DNA from: Actinomycetota bacterium
GTDB taxonomy: Bacteria; Actinomycetota; Thermoleophilia; Gaiellales; F1-60-MAGs149
NCBI GenBank assembly: GCA_947481755.1
Contig: CANKHS010000080.1
Coordinates: 1 to 6,143 of the forward strand
Length of the DNA stretch: 6,143 nucleotides
Direction of reading: 5' to 3'
The position numbers and the translations under genes were made by a program. The notes beneath the pieces are model-generated. The model was not told the origin of the DNA. It ran no database searches and was given only the letters and a program-made list of their open reading frames with translations. Positions 1 through 4,730 of the stretch are shown here, one piece after another (within the stretch, counting starts at the first letter, position 1; each line of letters begins with the position of its first letter).

Positions 1-42
1 GGCGATCCAAACGACAGCCAGACGTTCATCGTTCGTCCGTAG
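1..42 (+). CDS. C-terminal tail of an unidentified plus-strand gene (partial)
   Basis: Frame 1 is open from the window edge to a TAG at 40-42 and reads GDPNDSQTFIVRP before the stop. The fragment is too short to identify. Three things favour it being the true end of a gene: the next feature is a strong hairpin starting 11 bases after this stop, the neighbouring gene is on the opposite strand and converges on it, and the 3-frame alternatives are arginine/serine-rich and look less like protein. Frame 2 also stops close by (TGA at 44-46) and frame 3 runs through the hairpin, so the reading frame is an inference from context. The upstream sequence outside the window would settle it. Confidence 0.35.
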   Translation, partial: GDPNDSQTFIVRP

Positions 43-53
43 CTGAGGAGCGT

Positions 54-89
54 GGGGGACATCACATCCGCGCGGTTGTGATGTCCCCC
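54..89. terminator. Perfect 13-bp hairpin between convergent genes, probable bidirectional terminator
   Basis: GGGGGACATCACA at 54-66 is exactly complementary to TGTGATGTCCCCC at 77-89, with a 10-base loop at 67-76 that is itself the near-palindrome T-CCGCGCGG-T. The hairpin starts 11 bases after the stop of the left-edge plus-strand fragment and 18 bases after the stop of the minus-strand aminotransferase, so it can serve either transcript. Neither side has a T-tract (plus side continues CGTTATCC; minus side continues CACGCTCC). U-less hairpins are common terminators or mRNA 3'-end stabilisers in high-GC Gram-positives, but termination efficiency cannot be read from sequence alone. Confidence 0.75.
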
Positions 90-107
90 CGTTATCCGTA
101 ATCCGTT

Positions 108-1493
108 CTAGGCCGTGAGGTCGGACGCCATCTCTTCAAAGGCGTCAACGAACCGCTGGCAGTCCTCGAGCGAGTGCTGGATGGACAGTGTCCATTCCTC
201 CTCGCGGCCCGGGGTCATGAAGACGCCGCGGTTCATGTTGTACAACCACGCGAGGTCGCAGAGCTCGCCATCCTGCTGGCTCTTGAACGACTCGTAGTCG
301 ACGATTGGGTCGTGCGCGAACGTGACGCAGCCCTTCGAGCTGATGCCGACGGTGTAGCCAGGCAGGTTGTACTTCTCGAGCACAGCCGAGCAGCCACCGA
401 GCATGACGTCGTTGAGGCGATCCAGATGCGCATAGGCGTCCGGTGTCATGACCTCGAGCAAGTTGGCACGTGCTGCGGCCATGCCGAGCGGGTTGCCGTT
501 GTAGGTGCCGACCTGATAGACGCCGCCGTTGCGGACGACCTCCATGACCTCATCGGATCCACCGATGGCGCCGATCGGGAGGCCGCCGCCGAGGGCTTTC
601 GCCAACGTGACCATGTCGGGCATCACGCCAAACTTCTCGACTGCGCCACCCGCAGCGATCGTCATGCCGGTCTTGACCTCATCAAAAATCAGGATGATGC
701 CGTGCTTCTTTGTGATCTCACGGACGGCCTCAAGGTAGCCGGGCTCAGGGAGCACGACGCCGAGGTTCATCATCGCCGCTTCCATGATCACGCAGGCCGG
801 CAGGCGGCCCTCTTCGGCGAGACGCTCGATGCGACGCTCCATCGCGGGTGCGTCATTAAACGGCACGGCGATCGTCATATCCGAAACGGCCTTCGGGATA
901 CCGCCGCCATACGGCAAGGAGGCGTAGTTCTCGCGGTCGCCAATCGAGGCGTAGTCAACGCCGATCGACACCATCACGTAGTCGTGGTGGCCATGGTACG
1001 AGCCGAAGATCTTGATGATCGTGTCGCGACCGGTCGCGGCGCGGGCAATACGAATCGCGTCCATCGTGGCCTCGGAGCCCGAGTTTGTGTACCGCCATTG
1101 CGGCAGACCCCAACGGCGCTGAAGTTCCTCAGCGACGACGATGGCATCCTCAGTGGGGGCGGCAAAGTGCGTGCCCTGTGTCATGCGCTCCGCGACAGCC
1201 TTCGTAATCACGGGGTGTGCGTGACCCTGGACCATCGAACCGAAGCCGTTGTGGAAGTCGATCATCTCGGTACCGTCGACGTCCCAGACCTTCGAGCCAA
1301 CGCCGCGCTCGAGGTAGATCGGCCACGGATCACGGAACTGATAGGACGAGGCGACGCCGCCCGAGAGCACGTGGTTAGCGCGCTTGTACATCTCACCCGA
1401 GGCAGTGGTGGTGCCATCGAGAACTTTTGCTTCGCGTGCCGTGAGCTCCGCGATGCGTCCGCGATCTAGTTCGATGGGTGTTCGTACCGCCAT
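108..1493 (-). CDS. Class-III PLP aminotransferase, glutamate-1-semialdehyde 2,1-aminomutase (HemL)-like
   Basis: Predicted 461-residue cytosolic, PLP-dependent fold-type I enzyme. Visible landmarks, numbered from the ATG at 1493: GHAHP (90-94), the cofactor phosphate segment NSGSEATM (137-144), SYHGH (165-169), the PLP-nitrogen aspartate in FDEVKTG (Asp271), the Schiff-base lysine in AKALGGGLPIGA (Lys299), and QVGTYNGNP in place of the QAGTLSGNP usual in HemL. True HemL turns glutamate-1-semialdehyde into 5-aminolevulinate, the first committed tetrapyrrole precursor. The siroheme-synthase and hemW neighbours fit that role, but several HemL signatures differ (MEAAMMNLGVV instead of VEPVxGNMGVV, VSIGVD where HemL has a Gly-Ser-Gly gate loop), and it is about 30 residues longer than typical HemL. 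It may instead be one of the HemL-like aminotransferases of unknown substrate seen in actinobacteria. The frame stays open to a TTG at 1565, but the ATG at 1493 has a strong Shine-Dalgarno and lies downstream of the promoter, so I prefer it. Family assignment is firm; the exact reaction is not. Confidence 0.85.
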   Translation of the reverse strand: MAVRTPIELDRGRIAELTAREAKVLDGTTTASGEMYKRANHVLSGGVASSYQFRDPWPIYLERGVGSKVWDVDGTEMIDFHNGFGSMVQGHAHPVITKAVAERMTQGTHFAAPTEDAIVVAEELQRRWGLPQWRYTNSGSEATMDAIRIARAATGRDTIIKIFGSYHGHHDYVMVSIGVDYASIGDRENYASLPYGGGIPKAVSDMTIAVPFNDAPAMERRIERLAEEGRLPACVIMEAAMMNLGVVLPEPGYLEAVREITKKHGIILIFDEVKTGMTIAAGGAVEKFGVMPDMVTLAKALGGGLPIGAIGGSDEVMEVVRNGGVYQVGTYNGNPLGMAAARANLLEVMTPDAYAHLDRLNDVMLGGCSAVLEKYNLPGYTVGISSKGCVTFAHDPIVDYESFKSQQDGELCDLAWLYNMNRGVFMTPGREEEWTLSIQHSLEDCQRFVDAFEEMASDLTA

Positions 1494-1498
1494 GGTGT

Positions 1499-1505
1499 CC
1501 TCCTC
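1499..1505 (-). promoter_or_regulatory. Shine-Dalgarno that fixes the start of the HemL-like gene
   Basis: Minus-strand GAGGAGG lies five bases before the ATG at 1493. It is by far the best ribosome binding site in the window and is the reason for placing the start at 1493 and not at the in-frame TTG at 1565, which has no such site and overlaps the -35 box. Confidence 0.85.
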
Positions 1506-1535
1506 GGTGCGCCTGATCGCGCAGTCAATGCCTGC

Positions 1536-1565
1536 ACGATACGTCCCCGGGAGGGGAGCCGTCAA
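1536..1565 (-). promoter_or_regulatory. Probable sigma70-type promoter of the HemL-like gene
   Basis: Read on the minus strand: a -35 box TTGACG (1565-1560), an 18-base spacer, and a -10 box TATCGT (1541-1536) that fits the actinobacterial TANNNT pattern. Transcription would start near 1529, giving a leader of about 36 bases that includes the GAGGAGG ribosome binding site. The -35 begins five bases after the stop of the upstream dehydrogenase gene, so the aminotransferase can be transcribed on its own even if some read-through occurs. The spacer contains a small GC-rich inverted repeat. Confidence 0.6.
1544..1557. repeat. Short GC-rich inverted repeat in the promoter spacer
   Basis: TCCCC at 1544-1548 pairs with GGGGA at 1553-1557 across a four-base loop. 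It sits wholly between the -35 and -10 boxes of the HemL-like promoter and 13 bases past the stop of the upstream gene. It could be a weak 3' hairpin of the upstream mRNA, an operator centred in the spacer, or chance in GC-rich DNA. Confidence 0.35.
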
Positions 1566-1569
1566 TTCG

Positions 1570-2304
1570 CTACGAGGCGGTAAACAGCGTTTCGGCGATG
1601 TCCTGACGCTCGCGGATCAAGGCGCGTACGCCCTCCGTGTCGCCTGCGCGCAACATTTCGATCGGATCTGGATCGCCATTGACGAGCCCCTCAAAGAAGA
1701 CTTTGCGGTCGTCGTAGGTCGGAAACAGGTCCTTCGCCCAGCCGCGGATGCCGTTGAGCATCACGGCAAACTCGGCGTGCGGCTCGCCGTAGGTCTCGAG
1801 AATCTCGCGCTTGAGGCGCTTGGCGAGTGCGGGACTGGCGCCCGAGGTCGAGATCGCAATTGCGATTGGACCACTGCGAACGATCGCCGGCAGAATGAAG
1901 TTGCAGAGTGGTGGGACGTCGACGATGTTGACGAGCATCGCGCGCTCTTCGGCGCGGCGATAGATCTCAACGTTCAGTTGCGTATCTTCGGTGGCAGCGA
2001 CGACCAAAAGGCGACCCTCAAGATCGGCGGGCGTATATTCGCGCAACTCGAGCGTGATCGCGCCTTCGCTGGCCAATTCGTGCACCTCTGCGCAGGCTGT
2101 CTTCGTAATCACGTGGACTGCGGCGTTGGCCGCCAAGAGTCCCTCGATCTTCTCGAGACCGATTGGGCCGGCACCCACCACGAGTGTCGGGCGATCTGTC
2201 AGATCGAGGCACGCCATGTAGAAGGTCTTCTCGAGCATTTTGGCGTTGCACGTGGCATCGCAACGGTCGAGGGCAAGTTCGCAGACACAGGGTCGAGGAG
2301 GCAT
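1570..2304 (-). CDS. Precorrin-2 dehydrogenase / sirohydrochlorin ferrochelatase-like (Met8p, CysG N-terminal type)
   Basis: Predicted soluble NAD-dependent enzyme that oxidises precorrin-2 to sirohydrochlorin and may insert iron to give siroheme, the cofactor of sulfite and nitrite reductases. Numbered from the ATG at 2304 (244 residues): the Rossmann nucleotide loop GAGPIGLEK (44-52), VVAATED (101-107), then the family hallmark NIVDVPPLCNFILPAIV (126-142) whose Asp129 aligns with the catalytic aspartate of Met8p/CysG, and ISTSGASPALAKRLK (151-165). The uroporphyrinogen methyltransferase half of full-length CysG is absent, so that step must be encoded elsewhere. The start is uncertain. FYMACLDL (28-35) matches the usual beginning of the domain, so Met23 (2238) would give a standard-length protein; Met30 would cut into it. 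Met1 has no Shine-Dalgarno but has a -10 box placed for a leaderless transcript. The extra N-terminus (1-22) holds four cysteines. The gene is divergent from hemW and lies 76 bases upstream of the HemL-like gene on the same strand. Confidence 0.88.
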   Translation of the reverse strand: MPPRPCVCELALDRCDATCNAKMLEKTFYMACLDLTDRPTLVVGAGPIGLEKIEGLLAANAAVHVITKTACAEVHELASEGAITLELREYTPADLEGRLLVVAATEDTQLNVEIYRRAEERAMLVNIVDVPPLCNFILPAIVRSGPIAIAISTSGASPALAKRLKREILETYGEPHAEFAVMLNGIRGWAKDLFPTYDDRKVFFEGLVNGDPDPIEMLRAGDTEGVRALIRERQDIAETLFTAS

Positions 2305-2310
2305 ACAGAA

Positions 2311-2316
2311 AGCCTA
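2311..2316 (-). promoter_or_regulatory. Candidate -10 box for a leaderless siroheme-synthase mRNA
   Basis: Minus-strand TAGGCT (2316-2311) matches the TANNNT -10 pattern, and exactly six bases (TTCTGT) separate it from the ATG at 2304, the spacing expected when transcription begins on the A of the start codon. No convincing -35 box is seen 16-19 bases upstream, and there is no Shine-Dalgarno before this ATG. Leaderless genes of this layout are common in actinobacteria. A TANNNT match by chance is easy, so this needs a mapped transcript end. Confidence 0.4.
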
Positions 2317-2355
2317 TCGCGGCTCTCTCGGCGGCGGATGGGTCACGATTGCCAC

Positions 2356-3453
2356 ATGGGACACGTCAAGCACCTGTATGTGCACGTTCCGTTCTGCGCA
2401 CATCGCTGTGGCTATTGCGACTTCGTCACCGTCACAGGCAACGACGATCGCCACGCAGCGTACGTCGATGCGCTGCTGCGCGAACTCGAGACGCACCGCG
2501 CAGTACTTGCCGATCCCGTTGAGACGGTGTACATCGGCGGTGGTACGCCGTCCAAGCTGGGGGCGCCGCTTCTGGCCCGACTGCTCGATGCGCTGCCGCA
2601 GGCCACGGTGGAGACAACCGTGGAATGCAACCCCGAGGGCGTCGATCGCGAACTGGCAGCGGTGCTCGGCGAGCGCGGCGTACGCGTCTCGCTCGGGGCA
2701 CAGACGTTTGCCGCGCCGCTGCTCGCAACGCTGGAGCGGCAGACGACGCCCGAGCAGGTTCGTGCTGCCGTCGGCCTGTTGAGGGAGGCTCGCGTGCCGT
2801 CGCTGTCGCTCGACCTCATCTATGGCATTCCGGGCGAGCGCGAGAGCGATCTGGCGCGCGATCTGGCGGTACTCGAGGAACTCGGGCCCGACCACGTCTC
2901 GGCCTACGACCTCGAAGCAAAGCCGGGTACGCGGTTCTCGATCCACCATGGTGCGGAGCTCGAGGCGCAGGGAGAGTTGTTGGAGCGCCATATGGATCTC
3001 GTGATCGATTCACTCGGCTACTCCGGCTACACGTGGTACGAGATCGCCTCATTTGCGCGCGGCCCGGAGCATGAAGGTCAGCACAATCGGGCCTACTGGC
3101 TTGGGCGTGACTACCTCGGTCTCGGCATCGGTGCGGTCTCGACAGTCAACGGCGCTCGCCGGGTCAACGGACCTAAGCTCGCGGCCTACATCGAAGACCC
3201 CGCAACGGCACCGGCCACGTTCGAGGCAATTGACGAACGGACACGTCAGACCGAACGCCTGATGCTCGGCCTGCGTCTCGCCGAGGGTGTGCCAATTGCA
3301 GACGTGGCCGATGTGCTCAACCGCCCAGCCCTGGAGCGACTGGTGCAGATTGGCATTGCCACCACGACGGACGATACGATCCGTTTGGAACGGCGTGGTC
3401 GCATGCTTTTGCATGACTGCGTCGCAGATCTCCTTGATGACGATGCTTCCTGA
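2356..3453 (+). CDS. hemW: Radical SAM heme chaperone HemW (formerly annotated as oxygen-independent coproporphyrinogen III oxidase)
   Basis: A 365-residue radical SAM protein that binds heme and a 4Fe-4S cluster and is thought to deliver heme to target proteins. LYVHVPFC leads into the cluster motif Cys14-x3-Cys18-x2-Cys21-Asp-Phe; the phenylalanine at 23, where HemN has a fourth cysteine, marks HemW and not the true oxidase. Further family motifs are YIGGGTPSKL (59-68), ECNPEG (90-95), DLIYGIPG (153-160), YEIASFA and the HemW-typical HNxxYW in QHNRAYW (242-248), with a C-terminal winged-helix-like region near MLLHDCVADLL. Length agrees with the family. The frame is open far upstream, but residues before about 2338 are antisense to the dehydrogenase gene. 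Starts at 2338 and 2356 (both ATG, same frame) are possible; 2356 fits the family N-terminus, and neither has a strong Shine-Dalgarno. It probably leads the plus-strand operon; its stop lies inside hrcA. Confidence 0.93.
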   Translation: MGHVKHLYVHVPFCAHRCGYCDFVTVTGNDDRHAAYVDALLRELETHRAVLADPVETVYIGGGTPSKLGAPLLARLLDALPQATVETTVECNPEGVDRELAAVLGERGVRVSLGAQTFAAPLLATLERQTTPEQVRAAVGLLREARVPSLSLDLIYGIPGERESDLARDLAVLEELGPDHVSAYDLEAKPGTRFSIHHGAELEAQGELLERHMDLVIDSLGYSGYTWYEIASFARGPEHEGQHNRAYWLGRDYLGLGIGAVSTVNGARRVNGPKLAAYIEDPATAPATFEAIDERTRQTERLMLGLRLAEGVPIADVADVLNRPALERLVQIGIATTTDDTIRLERRGRMLLHDCVADLLDDDAS

Positions 3454-4477
3454 TCTCGACCTCACCCAACGCCGCCAACTGGTGCTCCGTGCCGTTATTG
3501 AGGAGCACATCTCGACGGGCCAGCCGGTCGGCTCGAAGACGCTGACGGTGCGCCGGGGCTTTGAGGCCTCAGCGTCGACGCTGCGCAACGAGCTCGCCTG
3601 GCTCGAATCGGTGGGCCTGCTTGGGCATCCACACACCTCAGCGGGTCGCGTACCAACGGAACTCGGTTACCGCTTCTACGCGGGCGAGTTGTTGTCCGAG
3701 CGCATTGCCGCCGAGCCCATGGTGCTGGATCTGAACGAAGCCACCCAAGAAGTTGACGACGCCTTGCGCGCCACGACCGAGGCGCTGTCGCAGGTGACGC
3801 GACTGTTGGCGATCGCGAGTGCGCCGAGTGTTGCCACGATCGACGTGCGCCATATCGAGGTCCTGACGCTGCAACCGCAGGTTGTGATGGTGCTGGTGAT
3901 TACGGGCTCTGGCGCGGTTGCCAAGCGTGTCTTTGCGTTCGAAGGCCCGGTTGATCCGGGGCTTGCCGAGTGGGCGCGTGAGTACCTCAACGAGACCCTG
4001 ACCCGTGGCTCGTTGACGGAGCGCTCGGTTCGGGCTCGTCTGGCCTCGGACGAGATCGACCAGCGAGAACGCGGCTTTTTGAACGCCATCGCGCCGGTCT
4101 TCCACGACATCTTTGATTCCAGCGCTGATCGTTTGTTCGTTGGCGGAGCGTCGCGACTGATGAGTGAGTTGCGCGCGCAGGACCAACACGAGCTCAACGA
4201 ATTGGCTTCCGTTTTGGAAGAGCGCGCCGTCATGCTCGATCAGTTGCGGGGTGCGTTGCGTGGCGATCAGGTGACGGTGCGGATCGGCGAGGAGCACATG
4301 GCACCGGCGTTGCGTCCGGTGGCGATGGTCACCGCAGGCTACGGATTGCCGCATCGCGTGTTGGGTGCGATCTCGGTCATTGGCCCAGTCCGGATGGATT
4401 ACGCCCATGCGATTGTCGCTGTGCGTGGTGCCGCTGCCGCACTCAGTTCGTACGTCGAAGACGTCTACGAGGATTGA
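3437..4477 (+). CDS. hrcA: Heat-inducible transcription repressor HrcA
   Basis: A 346-residue DNA-binding repressor that, in the studied relatives, binds CIRCE operators before groES/groEL or dnaK operons and is kept active by GroEL. The N-terminal winged helix is clear: LTQRRQLVLRAVIEEHISTG, PVGSKTL (30-36), STLRNELAWLESVGLL (47-62) and the highly conserved HTSAGRVPTELGYRFY (66-81). The C-terminal part keeps VTVRIGEEH and the family hallmark ISVIGPVRMDYAHAI near the end. Length is normal. Start choice is between ATG 3437 and ATG 3443 (sequence ATGACGATG); both overlap the last codons of hemW (17 or 11 bases) and neither has an obvious Shine-Dalgarno, so translation is probably coupled to hemW termination. 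I found no CIRCE inverted repeat in the window, so its targets, probably chaperonin genes, lie elsewhere. grpE and dnaK, adjacent to hrcA in many Firmicutes, are absent here, as is usual for actinobacterial hrcA-dnaJ pairs. Confidence 0.95.
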   Translation: MTMLPDLDLTQRRQLVLRAVIEEHISTGQPVGSKTLTVRRGFEASASTLRNELAWLESVGLLGHPHTSAGRVPTELGYRFYAGELLSERIAAEPMVLDLNEATQEVDDALRATTEALSQVTRLLAIASAPSVATIDVRHIEVLTLQPQVVMVLVITGSGAVAKRVFAFEGPVDPGLAEWAREYLNETLTRGSLTERSVRARLASDEIDQRERGFLNAIAPVFHDIFDSSADRLFVGGASRLMSELRAQDQHELNELASVLEERAVMLDQLRGALRGDQVTVRIGEEHMAPALRPVAMVTAGYGLPHRVLGAISVIGPVRMDYAHAIVAVRGAAAALSSYVEDVYED

Positions 4478-4487
4478 TGGTCGTGGC

Positions 4488-4688
4488 GTGAACTGGGCTC
4501 TGCTGGCGGCGGGCGTTGGCCTGGCCAGCTATCAGACGTGGGCGATCTGGCTGCGGTGGCGGGAGGCGCGTGGTCTGCCGCCCGCTGATCGCAAGATCAT
4601 GCTTTGGACGTTGATACTGACGCGCGGGCTGGGCTGGCTGCTTGGAGTTGGGCTGATTATCGGAGCGCTCTACCGCGCGAGCCAGTGA
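4488..4688 (+). CDS. Small two-helix membrane protein, unrecognised
   Basis: A 66-residue protein I cannot assign to a family. It starts at a GTG at 4488, ten bases past the hrcA stop, and ends 42 bases before dnaJ. Residues about 3-22 (NWALLAAGVGLASYQTWAIW) form a first hydrophobic helix, and about 38-62 (MLWTLILTRGLGWLLGVGLI and following) a second one with an arginine at 46 in its middle. The linker (about 23-37) holds Arg, Arg, Arg, Arg and Lys, so by the positive-inside rule it would face the cytoplasm with both ends outside. Tryptophan is frequent (six of 66). No signal peptide cleavage site is evident. The frame also opens upstream to 4365, but that part overlaps hrcA and is arginine/serine-rich, so it is not coding. 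A GAGGA lies 14 bases before the GTG, too far for a good ribosome binding site. Coding is supported by the coherent two-helix pattern, the fit into the gap between two real genes and the same strand; proof needs homologues. Confidence 0.65.
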   Translation: MNWALLAAGVGLASYQTWAIWLRWREARGLPPADRKIMLWTLILTRGLGWLLGVGLIIGALYRASQ

Positions 4689-4716
4689 TGGTGTCAGCCG
4701 GGAGCGTCAACCCCGA

Positions 4717-4722
4717 TAGGAT
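4717..4722 (+). promoter_or_regulatory. Candidate -10 box (or weak ribosome site) before dnaJ
   Basis: TAGGAT at 4717-4722 fits the TANNNT -10 pattern and would place the transcript start at about 4729-4731, at or next to the dnaJ ATG, giving a leaderless or nearly leaderless mRNA. The -35 region is poor (nothing close to TTGACA at 16-19 bases upstream). The same bases include AGGA nine bases before the ATG, so they could instead act as a weak Shine-Dalgarno on a read-through transcript. The two readings cannot be separated from sequence alone. No CIRCE or HAIR-like repeat is seen here. Confidence 0.35.
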
Positions 4723-4730
4723 GCCCCCGA

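Noticed and set aside
172..180. GAGTGCTGG, resembling the right half of a CIRCE operator
   Set aside because: No matching left half nine bases upstream, and it lies inside the 3' end of the aminotransferase coding region.
174..1469. 431-codon open frame on the plus strand opposite the HemL-like gene
   Set aside because: Exactly antisense to a gene with clear PLP motifs; the product is rich in Arg, His, Asp and Val with no recognisable domain, as expected from codon bias in GC-rich DNA.
1494..1565. N-terminal extension of the HemL-like protein from TTG 1565
   Set aside because: It overlaps the promoter boxes and lacks a ribosome site, whereas ATG 1493 has GAGGAGG five bases upstream.
1384..2337. 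Long in-frame upstream extension of hemW (about 320 codons)
   Set aside because: It lies opposite the dehydrogenase and the start of the aminotransferase. HemW motifs begin only after 2356, and total length from there fits the family.
2314..2991. 225-codon minus-strand open frame opposite hemW
   Set aside because: Antisense shadow of a well-supported radical SAM gene; no domain, no ribosome binding site.
2356..3453. Annotation as a true oxygen-independent coproporphyrinogen III oxidase (HemN)
   Set aside because: The cluster motif is CxxxCxxCxF with HNxxYW further on, which are HemW features; HemN has a fourth cysteine and is longer.
3638..4408. 256-codon minus-strand open frame opposite hrcA
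   Set aside because: Antisense shadow rich in Gln, His and Arg; hrcA on the other strand is unambiguous.
4365..4487. Upstream extension of the small membrane protein into hrcA
   Set aside because: Overlaps the conserved HrcA C-terminus in another frame and reads as Arg/Ser-rich sequence; the hydrophobic-helix pattern begins only at the GTG at 4488.
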